Part shown: positions 14,464 through 24,500 of the stretch, piece after piece
Layout of the letters: each line of letters begins with the position of its first letter
Position numbering within the stretch: position 1 is the first letter of the stretch
DNA from: a virus
Reading direction: 5' to 3' (one strand)
Virus record (IMG/VR): IMGVR_UViG_3300042520_002148
Span: 1 to 26,547 of that record
Length of the DNA stretch: 26,547 nucleotides
Program-made: the position numbers and the translations under genes
Notes under the pieces: model-generated
What the model saw: the letters and a program-made list of their open reading frames with translations, nothing else
Databases searched by the model: none
What the model was told of the DNA's origin: nothing

Positions 14464-15168
14464 TTATGTGTAATAGAATTGAATTTCGCCGCGTTTACCA
14501 GCAAGAAGACTTGAACCCCCGCCGCCTGGAATTGCATCTGAAGCGCCTCCACCAGTACCTAGGCAAGCTCCACCAGCAGCTCCACCAAGCGAATAATCGT
14601 CTTCTCCAGCTTGACCATCTGTGTTTGTGGATCCTCCGCTAGCAATACCGCCAAGACCGCCGATAGCAGGTGCAAAACTACTTGAAGATCCTGCACCGCC
14701 ACCACCAGCGCTGATACTTGTGATTGATAGGGTGCCACTGGTTACAGTTGAAGCAGTACCAGAGCTGCCTGCAGCGCCACCGCTGCCAACAGAATAGCTT
14801 AATGTTTGTCCGCCTGAGCAAGAATAGGTAGCTTCAACAAAACCTGCTCCACCTCCACCACCAGCGTAGTTAACTCCTGTTCCACCACCACCGCCACCGC
14901 CATAAGCGCGAATACGAACACTGACTGCACCTGATGGCACTGTTTCTGTTCCAGATCCAGAAGTCCGAGTACTGGTAGTTGGAGTAAAGTTAGATTTTCC
15001 ATAGAAGTCGCTCAGAGCAATTGCTCCGCTGGCTTTTCCTGCCAGCGTTCTAAGTGCACTCTCGTTGAGACTTGAGGTGGCAGTCGCAGATCTACCAAGC
15101 TCAAGATTGATAGATCGATCAGTAGTAGATCCACCAATACTCATTGTTCCATTAGCAGCAAGCGTCAT
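14464..15168 (-). CDS. Glycine-rich tail/fibre-tip protein, candidate adhesin
   Basis: This is a 234-aa protein. Residues 1-60 (TMSIGGSTTDRSINLELGRS, then SLNESALRTLAGKASGAI and DFYGKS) match a short N-terminal attachment module found at the start of many tail proteins. From about residue 80 (VSVRIRAYGGGGGGG) to the end, it is a glycine-rich domain with repeated polyglycine runs and a closing RGEIQFYYT strand. This resembles the Gly-rich tail domains of phage tip proteins and, loosely, the polyglycine sandwich of T-even gp38 adhesins. It probably contributes to receptor binding. The ATG at 15168 overlaps the preceding stop by one base (TAATG). Confidence 0.8.
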   Translation of the reverse strand: MTLAANGTMSIGGSTTDRSINLELGRSATATSSLNESALRTLAGKASGAIALSDFYGKSNFTPTTSTRTSGSGTETVPSGAVSVRIRAYGGGGGGGTGVNYAGGGGGAGFVEATYSCSGGQTLSYSVGSGGAAGSSGTASTVTSGTLSITSISAGGGGAGSSSSFAPAIGGLGGIASGGSTNTDGQAGEDDYSLGGAAGGACLGTGGGASDAIPGGGGSSLLAGKRGEIQFYYT

Positions 15169-15518
15169 TATTCATCCGTATCAGGTTTGGGGGGAGCCCA
15201 AGGAAGCTCTTCTTCTTTTACTTCTTCAACAACATTTTTCTTTTGATCAATTTGTTCTTGAATTTTTTCTTCGACATGATCTTTGTATCCACCAACAACT
15301 TGATCTTTAATCCAACCAAGAACCATCTCTTCTGTTAGATCTTCATAAGCTGTAAAGTTTTCCCCTTCTGGCGCTTTAAATGGAGTGGCCCCGTTGAAGG
15401 TTCCAGAATTTCCATCCTCATCAGTGCCAGTAAGCTCCCAATAAGTTTGAATAACAACATTTTCTAGATTACCAGAATTTGTTTTCTTGAGAGACTTAAG
15501 TTTCCAGGTATATATCAT
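15168..15518 (-). CDS. Conserved small protein downstream of tail fibre (116 aa)
   Basis: This 116-aa protein has a beta-type N-terminal half ([33 protein letters not shown]). [15 protein letters not shown] follows at about 60-75. The C-terminus is charged and helical, with a Pro-rich end (PWAPPKP). The pattern 'W..T..D.. ... DLTEE.V..W.K' is one I associate with small uncharacterised proteins next to tail-fibre genes in T4-like cyanophages. It overlaps the 1929-aa fibre gene by 4 bases (ATGA-type). A late promoter at 15547-15554 lies 29 bases upstream, inside the end of the fibre gene. It could be a fibre-assembly accessory factor, which is inference. Confidence 0.78.
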   Translation of the reverse strand: MIYTWKLKSLKKTNSGNLENVVIQTYWELTGTDEDGNSGTFNGATPFKAPEGENFTAYEDLTEEMVLGWIKDQVVGGYKDHVEEKIQEQIDQKKNVVEEVKEEELPWAPPKPDTDE

Positions 15519-18500
15519 AATTTCTCCTTTATCATTTGTTCTAATCTATTTATATGAGCTTGCTGTTCTTTGATTGCCTGAACAAGATATGCTATCAGTC
15601 CTCGTTCTCTGAGGGATAAAGAACCATCGAAATCTCTGACGAGATCTGGAATAACTTCCTGGACTTCTTGGGCAATAAAACCAACATCATTCACAAGATT
15701 TACTTGTGAGTTTTGTGGGGTTTCCTCTTTCCAGTCAAATGTAACTGGACGAAGTTTTAATATTTTATCTAGTGCATTAGGAAGATCTTGAATATTTTCT
15801 TTGAACTTCCTATCTGATGGTGTTCCGTATGCAGTAATGTTTGCAAGGGCTATGAAGTTTCCGCTAGAGTCAAAAGAGAAATGGTTGGTCGAGCCGTTAT
15901 TACCAGACATGTAGAGAGTTCTACCATTATCTACATAAAGTCTAAAGCGTTCTGCACTAGTTGCGTTAGCAAATATCAGATAAGAAGTGTTTGTGCCACT
16001 AGAATATATAGATAGCGCCGAATATCCATTTCTTGCAAATAAATATTGTTGGGCGTTTGTGAGTCCATAAGTGTATATATTTTCGCCAGCTTCGTTATCT
16101 AAGATTAGTGTGCCACCATCTTGAAACTGAATATATCCGTTTCTGGTATTATTTGCTCTTCTCCACTCATAATATGGATTAGCAAATTTGGCACTTGCTG
16201 GATTGTTAAACACCATATTATAAACTTGTGATGTTGATGCAGGATCCAGATAGTAAGAAGTATTATTACTGTCATAAAATATTGGAGAACGCATATCAAC
16301 GTTAGCAGTTACATTCCCAGAAGAGTTTACTGAAAGTCTTACTGTGTTAGCTGTAGCAAAAGAAATAGTTCCGTTTGAGTCGGTTCCAAAAAGCATGCTT
16401 AATGAAAGACCATTACCATTTCCAGCCCACATGTTCCAAGTTAAATTACTAGGATTGCTTGTTGTGCTATAGTTCCAATAAAAAGATGTTCTTGGAAAAC
16501 TATTTTGCGCGCTTGCATTAGTAATGACGTCAGGTGGCGTCCAATGATAACCTATCCAGAAAGGAGAGTTAGCGTCTAAACCGCCGACATTATTAATGTC
16601 CATACGAACATTGTTGTCTTTTTGAAATTGAGCATAACCTCCAGTGAGATATAGAGCGGCAGTACCAGCTCCAGCTGTATATCTGCCTCTAATTACGCCG
16701 TTAACATCTAGAGTATAATCTGGAGTTACTCCTCCTACGCCAACTCTTCTGGTAGAACCTGCCACACGAAGATTTTCATTATATGCGCTTCCCGACCAGT
16801 TTCTTATAACCAGATCGTTACTTTCTCCTTCAACCGCAACGTTTGGAGTTCCATCTGTACTGGAGTCAGTGGTAAATGCTACTTTTCTCGTTCCACCAGT
16901 AAACCAAGCGTCGCCGTTTGCCCATATTACACCCTGTGGTACCGATGTAGAACCACCAAGTGCAAGGTTTGCAAACACAGAAGTTCCTTGAGGATCTGCG
17001 CGATATGCAGTGTCCGCAGTATCATAAAATACAGGGGCTCTCATATCAACACTGGCAATTACGTTGCCACTATTGTTAATTTTTAATCTTTCAGTTACGC
17101 TTAATGGACCAACTGAAGATCCACCCGTACCAAAACTTAATCCTTCGTTATTATTTCCATTAAATTGTATGTAAGCGTGCCAAGTTACATCAACTAATTG
17201 TTGCAATCTCCAGCCAGACGTTGACCAATCACTACCATTACTATTACGAATTTTGAAGAAATTGAGATAATCCGCATTAGATGTAGAAGTTTGTAACCTA
17301 AGAAGTAGCTTTGTATTGCCTTGAGTTGTGCCCAGAGAAGAATCATTTGCATGAATTCGATAATCTGCACTTGTTGTGCCAGCACCAATACTTCCTGCAA
17401 AAATTCCGGAAGTAGTAGAGTTTGATGGATCAATATAATATGCTGTATTGTTACTGTCATAAAATATTGATGATCTAATATCAGGGGCGTAAAACACTCC
17501 TGATGGATATGTCTCAAATCTGCTAAGACCAGCTGTACCATCGTACAGACCAATCATATCATCACTGTCTCTGCCAAAAATATATGCGTTTCTTCCAGTG
17601 AATTGCCATTGTATAGTTTTCTCAGCGCTTGCGGAGTTAAAGTTAATATTTCCAAGGAGACTTAAACTAGTCCCAGTTGATGATGGATCAACGTAATATC
17701 CTGTATTATTAAGATCATAAAAAATATTTGCTCTTACCGAAGAATCGGTATAAAAACCGCCTCGTATTGTTCCGCCATAAGCATAATAAAAATTATTCCC
17801 AGCATAATAATTAATATATGTATCTAGACCAGAAGCAGCATCTATGTGCAAATTACCGTTTGTTGTCGCAACACTAGCATAAGAAGCACTGGCGTGACCA
17901 TCTGTTCCTATTGACAGATATGCAGACCAGGAAGTATTTGGTCCAAAAAGAGCACCACCTCTCATCCGTAAAGCTGTATTTGAGGTGCTGGCAGGATCTA
18001 TATAATACGATGTGTTGTTGCTGTCATAAAAAATTGGAGCGCGGAGAGAATCTGTAGCCTGTAAATAGTTGCGATTAGTAGTTATAATTCCAAGATGATC
18101 AATTGTTAATGCAGTTTTAGAGCCTGCTGCAAACGAATCCGTGGTAGCCAAATACATTTTAGTGCCATATGAACCAGAAGATTGAACATAGACACCAGCC
18201 TGTGCACCACTAGCACCCCAACCCCATGTTATTGCTTGAGCATTATCAGCAGTAGCTTGTCCAGTAAAATTTAATTGATATTCAGTAATACCTGGTGTAG
18301 TAGTATTGATCGACTGGGATCCAGAAGGAATATTAATTTTATTAATTATTGATGTACTTGCTGGATCAACGTAATATCCTGTATTATTGCTGTCATAATA
18401 TATTGGAGAGCGTATATCAACGCTGGCAGTTATGTTGCCCGAAGCGTTAATTTCCATTCTTTGTGTATTTGTGGTACCAAATAAAATCGAGCTATTGTCT

Positions 18501-21304
18501 TTATTAAACAGCCTTAATCCACCGCTAAATCTTAGTTCTGTTCTATCATTAGCAACAGCATCGGTAAGATTTAAAACAGTTGCAACGTCAAATCTTGTTA
18601 ATGCACTACCTGATCTTCGCACAGTAAATTGATAACTGCTAGCCGTAAATGCATCATTATAAACAACAAGATTTAGTGTAGAATTTCCTGCTTCAAATCT
18701 CCAGTTTTTCTCATTGGTACCTGCATCAACATCTCTAAGATCAAAAAACGGATAGTTGGATGTTGAAATAAATCCAGCATCTGAAGTTTTGTTTACTTGC
18801 ACATATGGGGAATAAACATCTACTCCAGTAACAGTAGTTCCAGAACGATAAAAATTCATAGCTATTGTTTCAGAGTTATAGGCGTCATTTACTGCACGTA
18901 AACTAAGCGTTCCTCCACCATCACCAATCATTCTCCATCGTTTTTGATCTGTCGTAGCATCATTCTCATACCACTCAAAATACGGAGCATTAGAGTAGGC
19001 AGCAAATTGTTGTGCTAATAAACTACCATTAGAATCCCGAACAGCTACAGTATTAACAGTTGTGGATGTTGAGGTATTATAACCATCCAACAAGTCTGCA
19101 TCTAAGCCAGAACCTGCACCATCATTGCCAGAATGCCACATCAAGTTAGAGGTATTGTTAAAATAAATAGCTCCTGTTCCTGAGTAGATTAATGAGGTAG
19201 AATTAAAAGCTCCGCCCAATATAGCCGAAGCATTGCCTATTGCAACTGAAGTAACACCGCCATATTGAACAGAAACATAAGAACCTCCATTAGTTCCAGA
19301 ATTGTTACCATTAACAATAATTCCAGCCTCAGAAGTAGCTCCTGTTCCAAACGTTTGACTGCCTGTGATGGCTAAACGAGCAAATCCAGACGAATTAATG
19401 CCATCTAACAAATCAGCGTCTAATCCAGAGCCTGAGCCATCGTTGCCAGCATGCCAGACTGTGCTTCCGTTCACTTTAAAGGCTTTTCCAGAAGCTAATT
19501 CTATACCAGTGCTATCAAAATATCCTAGGCTAGAAGGGGTTGATCCATCAGGACTAAACAAGAAATGCATTCTTCTGGTGCCCGAAATCTCAACAGGAAC
19601 AAATCTTAATTTTGTTCCTACTGTATTATCAGTCAGGTCAAACAAATTGCTGTTTGTGGCCATTTGAATATTTTGTGTTCCGCTCCATGTATTAGTACCA
19701 TTCAACAGAGGAATAGTACCACCAGAAGTTCCTATGTTATAACCGTCCAACAAATCAGCGTCTAATCCAGAGCCAGATCCATCGTTCCCAGCGTGCCAAA
19801 TTAAGTTAGAGGTTCCTGCATATAAAACGCCTGCATTCGTCATTCTGAAACCAGTTGAAGCGTTTGAAGCTCCATAACGTATATCAAAACCCCAAGTTCT
19901 TGATCCTAACCACGAATATGCTCCATCTCCACCAGAGACGTCAAGAATTGATTGAGAATTGCCAACAGTTAATCCAATACTGTTTGCTCCGCCATTAGTA
20001 ATTGTTTGCGTAGCACCCCACGTATTAGTGCCATTCAGTAGAGGAACTGCTCCACCAGAAGTTCCAATATTATAACCATCTAATAAATCTGCATCTAAGC
20101 CAGAACCTGATCCATCGTTCCCAGCGTGCCAAAGTTTATTGGAATTTATAAATGGGTTGCCAGAAGAATCAAACTGAAGCCATGCAGTCGCGCCACGATA
20201 TAATATAAGTTGATCCGCGTCTGGTTTTCCTATAGCCCAATCGGTACCTGAACTATAAAACCTTAAGTATGCTCCATTTGATAAAGTTAGTGGGTATGTT
20301 ACTGTGCCATATGTGTTTACGCCGCTCCAAGTATTGTTTGTTCCAAGGATGCTCGCGCCCGAAGATCCGGTGAAACCGATATCGCCCTTTGATCCAGTAA
20401 ATCCTGTCGAGCCAGTGAAACCGATATCGCCCTTTGATCCAGTGAAACCGATATCACCTTTAGATCCTGTTAGACCAACAGAACCAGTGAAACCGATATC
20501 ACCTTTAGATCCTGTAAATCCTGTCGAGCCAGTAAATCCTATGTCACCCTTTGAACCAACAAAGCCGACAGATCCAGTAAATCCAGTGGGTCCTGTGGGT
20601 CCTGTGGCACCTAACGAACCTGTAAATCCATTAGAACCCGTAAATCCAGTAGGACCAGTTGGGCCAGTTGGGCCTGTTGCTCCTAATGAACCAGTAAAAC
20701 CGATATCTCCTTTAGATCCAACAAAACCGACTGATCCTGTGAATCCAGTAACGCCTTGTATTCCCTGTGATCCTGTAAATCCTGTGACGCCTTGAATACC
20801 TTGAGAACCTGTAAAACCAGTAGCTCCTTGAGGTCCAGTAGGGCCTGTAGGACCAGTAGCACCCAGCGAACCAGTAAAACCAGTTACTCCTTGAATGCCT
20901 TGAGATCCGACAAATCCTGCAGATCCAGTAAATCCAATGTCACCCTTTGAACCTGTGAAACCAATGTCGCCTTTAGATCCAACAAATCCAACAGAACCAG
21001 TATAACCAAGTGGGCCTACCTGCCAAGATCCATCACCTCTTAGCCATGTTGTTGTGTTGGCGGTTCCAGAACCAAGACGAGCAGTGCCTACTGTTCCTGT
21101 GCTGATATTAGTGGCGTTAAGTTGGGTTAATCCTGTACCAGATCCGACGAACCCAGTTGCGTGGACATTTCCGGCAAACGTTACTGTGTTTGCAATTGTT
21201 GTTGATACTTCAACAAAAACTGTATTGTTTGCATTCGAATCAACGAAATTAATGTTAGAAGTTTGTAGTCCATTTTTGACTACAAATTTTTTATCATTTG
21301 CCAT
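15515..21304 (-). CDS. Giant tail fibre/spike with collagen-like stalk and S74 chaperone
   Basis: The order of domains in this 1929-aa protein is as follows. An N-terminal virion-binding segment (1-96) contains [19 protein letters not shown] collagen-like stretch of 74 uninterrupted Gly-X-Y triplets spans 97-318. A region with four HAGNDG...LDADLLDG repeats spans about 390-740. A long beta-rich shaft with six FYDSNNT..YY.DP repeats spans about 960-1690. A C-terminal intramolecular chaperone domain (S74 type) spans 1830-1929. The S74 catalytic dyad would be Ser1830 and Lys1835 in SDRKFKENI. The domain trimerises the shaft and then cuts itself off. The N-terminus is typical of phage fibres, but which T4 fibre it replaces cannot be told. 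A late promoter lies 36 bases ahead of ATG 21304. Confidence 0.93.
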   Translation of the reverse strand: MANDKKFVVKNGLQTSNINFVDSNANNTVFVEVSTTIANTVTFAGNVHATGFVGSGTGLTQLNATNISTGTVGTARLGSGTANTTTWLRGDGSWQVGPLGYTGSVGFVGSKGDIGFTGSKGDIGFTGSAGFVGSQGIQGVTGFTGSLGATGPTGPTGPQGATGFTGSQGIQGVTGFTGSQGIQGVTGFTGSVGFVGSKGDIGFTGSLGATGPTGPTGPTGFTGSNGFTGSLGATGPTGPTGFTGSVGFVGSKGDIGFTGSTGFTGSKGDIGFTGSVGLTGSKGDIGFTGSKGDIGFTGSTGFTGSKGDIGFTGSSGASILGTNNTWSGVNTYGTVTYPLTLSNGAYLRFYSSGTDWAIGKPDADQLILYRGATAWLQFDSSGNPFINSNKLWHAGNDGSGSGLDADLLDGYNIGTSGGAVPLLNGTNTWGATQTITNGGANSIGLTVGNSQSILDVSGGDGAYSWLGSRTWGFDIRYGASNASTGFRMTNAGVLYAGTSNLIWHAGNDGSGSGLDADLLDGYNIGTSGGTIPLLNGTNTWSGTQNIQMATNSNLFDLTDNTVGTKLRFVPVEISGTRRMHFLFSPDGSTPSSLGYFDSTGIELASGKAFKVNGSTVWHAGNDGSGSGLDADLLDGINSSGFARLAITGSQTFGTGATSEAGIIVNGNNSGTNGGSYVSVQYGGVTSVAIGNASAILGGAFNSTSLIYSGTGAIYFNNTSNLMWHSGNDGAGSGLDADLLDGYNTSTSTTVNTVAVRDSNGSLLAQQFAAYSNAPYFEWYENDATTDQKRWRMIGDGGGTLSLRAVNDAYNSETIAMNFYRSGTTVTGVDVYSPYVQVNKTSDAGFISTSNYPFFDLRDVDAGTNEKNWRFEAGNSTLNLVVYNDAFTASSYQFTVRRSGSALTRFDVATVLNLTDAVANDRTELRFSGGLRLFNKDNSSILFGTTNTQRMEINASGNITASVDIRSPIYYDSNNTGYYVDPASTSIINKINIPSGSQSINTTTPGITEYQLNFTGQATADNAQAITWGWGASGAQAGVYVQSSGSYGTKMYLATTDSFAAGSKTALTIDHLGIITTNRNYLQATDSLRAPIFYDSNNTSYYIDPASTSNTALRMRGGALFGPNTSWSAYLSIGTDGHASASYASVATTNGNLHIDAASGLDTYINYYAGNNFYYAYGGTIRGGFYTDSSVRANIFYDLNNTGYYVDPSSTGTSLSLLGNINFNSASAEKTIQWQFTGRNAYIFGRDSDDMIGLYDGTAGLSRFETYPSGVFYAPDIRSSIFYDSNNTAYYIDPSNSTTSGIFAGSIGAGTTSADYRIHANDSSLGTTQGNTKLLLRLQTSTSNADYLNFFKIRNSNGSDWSTSGWRLQQLVDVTWHAYIQFNGNNNEGLSFGTGGSSVGPLSVTERLKINNSGNVIASVDMRAPVFYDTADTAYRADPQGTSVFANLALGGSTSVPQGVIWANGDAWFTGGTRKVAFTTDSSTDGTPNVAVEGESNDLVIRNWSGSAYNENLRVAGSTRRVGVGGVTPDYTLDVNGVIRGRYTAGAGTAALYLTGGYAQFQKDNNVRMDINNVGGLDANSPFWIGYHWTPPDVITNASAQNSFPRTSFYWNYSTTSNPSNLTWNMWAGNGNGLSLSMLFGTDSNGTISFATANTVRLSVNSSGNVTANVDMRSPIFYDSNNTSYYLDPASTSQVYNMVFNNPASAKFANPYYEWRRANNTRNGYIQFQDGGTLILDNEAGENIYTYGLTNAQQYLFARNGYSALSIYSSGTNTSYLIFANATSAERFRLYVDNGRTLYMSGNNGSTNHFSFDSSGNFIALANITAYGTPSDRKFKENIQDLPNALDKILKLRPVTFDWKEETPQNSQVNLVNDVGFIAQEVQEVIPDLVRDFDGSLSLRERGLIAYLVQAIKEQQAHINRLEQMIKEKL
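15518..15817 (-). other. Peptidase S74 intramolecular chaperone domain
   Basis: This encodes the last 100 residues of the 1929-aa fibre. SDRKFKENI carries the Ser nucleophile (TCA at 15817-15815) and the Lys five residues later. LRPVTFDWK and [16 protein letters not shown] are the standard S74 core segments, and a C-terminal coiled coil follows. Cleavage is expected just before Ser1830, releasing the chaperone after trimer folding. Confidence 0.92.
15547..15554 (-). promoter_or_regulatory. Late promoter inside the fibre gene end, ahead of the 116-aa gene
   Basis: There is an exact TATAAATA on the minus strand within the S74-domain coding sequence. It is 29 bases upstream of ATG 15518, the same spacing as the other late promoters here. 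Confidence 0.65.
16240..18420 (-). repeat. Six-copy FYDSNNT..YY.DP protein repeat in the fibre shaft
   Basis: Six copies of R(S/A)[15 protein letters not shown], spaced unevenly (roughly 260-740 bases), mark joints between shaft segments. The fifth copy (near 17030) has diverged to [13 protein letters not shown]. Such motifs recur in fibres of T4-like phages. Confidence 0.85.
19080..20135 (-). repeat. Four-copy [14 protein letters not shown] fibre repeat
   Basis: Four copies of [19 protein letters not shown] (one with WHSGNDGAG), about 330-340 bases apart, each start a fresh beta-rich block. It is a common tail-fibre motif and a likely site of recombination between fibre genes. Confidence 0.85.
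20351..21016 (-). repeat. Collagen-like repeat: 74 uninterrupted Gly-X-Y triplets
   Basis: Residues 97-318 of the fibre are a perfect Gly-X-Y run. The frequent units are [18 protein letters not shown] and GATGPTGPT. Proline is found only in the X position, and Thr, Ser, Lys or Ile dominate position Y. A triple helix of about 222 residues per chain would make a stalk roughly 60 nm long. That length is my estimate from standard collagen rise. Confidence 0.95.
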
Positions 21305-21339
21305 TCCGGTTCCACTTTCCCCAGTTAAGCCGTTTTTTA

Positions 21340-21347
21340 TATTTATA
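21340..21347 (-). promoter_or_regulatory. T4-type late promoter for the collagen-like fibre
   Basis: There is an exact TATAAATA on the minus strand in the 57-base gap, 36 bases upstream of ATG 21304. Confidence 0.8.
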
Positions 21348-21361
21348 AAGTCTTTTTTCTT

Positions 21362-21574
21362 TTAAGTGTTATATTGTTTTGAATAACTCTCGGCAGCTTT
21401 TGACATCACAAACTGCACATATTCTTCGTCAGTAGCCAGTAGTGCTGGATTTGGAACCTGTTCACCCTGCTCGTTCGTAACTGTTGCGCCAACAGAAGTA
21501 TTGTAGGCTTCTCTGGCTGCTGTGATTCCATCAAGGTGAGATTCGTCTTCAATTGTAACTGTAAAGGTTGTCAT
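21362..21574 (-). CDS. Small conserved phage protein between fibre genes (70 aa)
   Basis: This 70-aa protein begins MTTFTVTIEDESHLDGITAA and ends YVQFVMSKAAESYSKQYNT. Two amphipathic helices are likely (13-25 and 50-68), joined by an NEQGEQVPNP linker. I recognise the pattern (TFTVTIED, ITAAREAYN, FVM.KAAESY.KQY) as a small protein that recurs beside tail genes in diverse phages, but I know no function. It starts 10 bases after the upstream fibre stop and has TAGGAG ahead of ATG 21574. Confidence 0.78.
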   Translation of the reverse strand: MTTFTVTIEDESHLDGITAAREAYNTSVGATVTNEQGEQVPNPALLATDEEYVQFVMSKAAESYSKQYNT

Positions 21575-21584
21575 TTATATTCTC

Positions 21585-24500
21585 CTAGGCTATTAATAAC
21601 ATTTCTGAAGTTTTGTATTGGGTAGAGTTAGTCGTAGTTCTTGTCGCCATCAGCCTGACATTTCCTGCTGATATATCCACATCATATGTAGCTAATGCTG
21701 CAGAGCCTGTAAACACCACACCATATTCGGTAGATGATGCTGTGGTTCCATTGTGGGCTACCAGTAGTTCAGATATTTGGACTTCGCCAGTGACAGAGTC
21801 GTAAGCCTGGACCATTAGTTTACCAGAACGGAAAGAAGCAGAAGCGAAAGACGCAACCTGAGTTTTGGTTGTTGTTGCCAGAGTTGTAGCTTCTGATGTC
21901 GTTACCAAATTTGTATTGTGTGTAATCTGAGAAGCTGTCAACGGAGCATCTGCAGAATCGTCTGCAAGACGAACATTAATTGCTGTTCCGTTGCGTTTTA
22001 AGGCAGGGAAGCTGGATGTTGAGCCGCTGAAACGCATGATAGGGGTAGTTGCGCCCAATGAAAATGTTGCGTTTGCGGAGCTACTAGCAAAAGCCCATAG
22101 TGTATTAGTATTGTCGGCGTTGTTGATGTTAAGCGTGCTAATTACGCCGTTTGTCAACTTTGTATCTGTACCTACAATAACTGACGTTACAAAATACCCT
22201 GTTCTAGGTCTATTTGCGCCGCTTGCGCCGATGTCATATGTGTTGTCTGCATGAGCTAACATATGACCAGTAGATGTTACTCTCCAACGATCAGTATTAT
22301 TTGTACGAATATAAAAATCTGAAGTGCCCGCAGTACCAATTTGCAGATCTCTGCTTGTTCCTGTTCCTGCTCGCTCAGTTAAAATTTGCAGTGTATTCGA
22401 AGTCCAATTAATTCCAAGACGTTCGTAGTTACTCGCATCCGTAAATGTGTTATAAGATTTCAACGTTTGAGCAGTCGTAGCTGTACGAAATTCCGTAGTA
22501 TTTTGTCCTGATGTTACCAGAGATCCTGTTGTTGCTTCATTATTGATAGTAATATCTGCAATTCCAGTTTGTATCAATCTAAGATTAGATGTTGCTCCAC
22601 TTGGAACAGTAGCTCTAAATCCACTATTATCAATTAAACTATTATAAGTTGAAGATGTGCCTCTGTAAATATCGCCTGCAACAGAAAGTTTGTGAGTTGG
22701 CGCAGTGTTGCCTATTCCGACATCGCCTGTTGTGTTTTTAATAGTAATTGCAGTGGCTGTTCTTGGCCTAATAAAAATGTCACCGCCAGTTGACGCTACT
22801 GTATCAAGATACAATTCAGAGGTTGCGCGAATACCGCTACCATTTATGACTGATAAACTTGCACCCCCAACACCCTGAAACACAATATTATCACTAATTG
22901 CGTGTAAAGCCGCCGAAGGTGTTGTTGTGTTAATACCAACTCTGTTATTTGTTGCGTCAACAAAAAGAACACCCGAATCAACGTTAACGTTACCAGATAT
23001 TGTTTGTAGAGTTCCGGAAAGAGTTGCATTTCCTCCAACCTGTAGTGTAGAAGATACGTTAGCAAATCCAGTAATCGTAGTATTTCCAGTTGATAGAGTG
23101 GTTAGAGTACCAACCGAAGTCAGCGAAGAGCTTACAATCCCAGTTCCCAGAGCAGTTGAGTTAACAACAACAGCACCATTAATCTGATAGCTCTTGGTTG
23201 AAACAAGATTTAGATGCTCTGAAGAAGTCCAGGCATCAGTCGCATCAACCCAATTAAAGGTTTTGTCTGTCGCGCCTTTGAGAGTGATACCACCACCATC
23301 TGCCGTCACATCACTTGGTGTGGTTACGTCTCCGAGAACAATATTCTTATCTTCAACAACAAGATTTGTTGAGTTGACGTTTGTGGTTGGTCCATTGAAG
23401 AACACGTTTCCAGAAACAACAAGATCGCCAGTAATCGTGGTATTTCCGAATGTTCCGGAGCCTGTTGCAATGCTGGAAGAGTTGATAACTGTGTTAACAG
23501 TTGAGTTGCCAATTTGAATCACAGAAGTATTGACGTTGACATTAGACCCAACGTTCAGAACACTGGTTACATTAACTGTTGCAGGAAGTCTAGCAGTGTT
23601 TAACGTGCCCGAAGAAATATTATCTGCGTTTGAAGCGAACGTAGTAGCATTCGAGTAAGCCAGAGCAGCGTTGCCTGAGTATGCAATAGCGTTACTGTAG
23701 GCTGTTGCTGCATTGCTAGTAATAGCAGTATTAACGTTTACTCCATTGATCGTAATAGTAGCAGCACTTATTACAGTATTGATGGTAGAGTTACCAATCT
23801 GTATTGTTGAAGTATTGACGTTTACGTTAGCTCCAACATTTATCACAGTTGAAACATTAACTGTTGCTGGCAATCTAGCAGTGTTTAGAGTGCCAGAAGA
23901 AATATTATCAGCGTTTGCCGAGAAAGCTATTGCGTTAGCATAAGCCAGAGCCGCATTTCCTGAATAAGCTATGGCATTAGAGTAAGCTGTCGCCGCGTTG
24001 CTGGTGATAGCAGTATTAACATTGACACCATTGATTGTTATTGTGGCCGCACTGATAACAGTATTAACAGTGGAGTTTCCGATAAACAGAGTAGAAGTAT
24101 TGGCATTAACATTGGAGCCAATATTGAAAGCTGTTGATACGTTTACGGTGGCTGGCAGTCTAGCAGTGTTAAGCGTTCCTGATGAAATACTATCAGCGTT
24201 GATTGTTGTTATGTTGCTTCCGTTACCGCTGAAGCTATTTGCTGTGATAACGTTAGCTTGGAAATTAGCTATTCTGAAAGAAGCATTGCTGGTGTCAATA
24301 TAAGCGCTTGCGTCAGGCTCAGGAGTATAGCTATCAAAAACTTTCCAGATGCCATCAGTTGCATCGCGGAAGAAACCAGCATGTTTGTAAGAACCATCAT
24401 TATAGTTTCCGGCAAATCCAAGATCAGGATTAGAAGTTGTTGATCCATCGTTAAGATAGATCATGTTATCTTCAACAGCTAAATTTGTTGCGCTGATGGT

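Noticed and set aside
14454-14552. Longer N-terminus for the 76-aa protein
   Set aside because: It would overlap the glycine-rich gene by 90 bases, while ATG 14453 has its own AAAGGG site and tidy 10-base spacing.
20304-20795. Plus-strand 163-aa frame full of Pro-Val and SP.DPV repeats
   Set aside because: It is the antisense shadow of the collagen-like repeat. It has no ribosome-binding site and no promoter, and its pattern is explained entirely by Gly-X-Y codons on the other strand.
20351-21016. Possible CRISPR-like array of short regular repeats
   Set aside because: The spacing is set by codons, units are of mixed order and there are no unique spacers. It is collagen-like coding sequence.
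22927-24303. Several plus-strand frames rich in Val, Leu and Thr, resembling membrane proteins
   Set aside because: They mirror the repeats of the fibre gene (antisense of Asn/Thr/Ala codons), recur with the 285-bp period and lack start signals.
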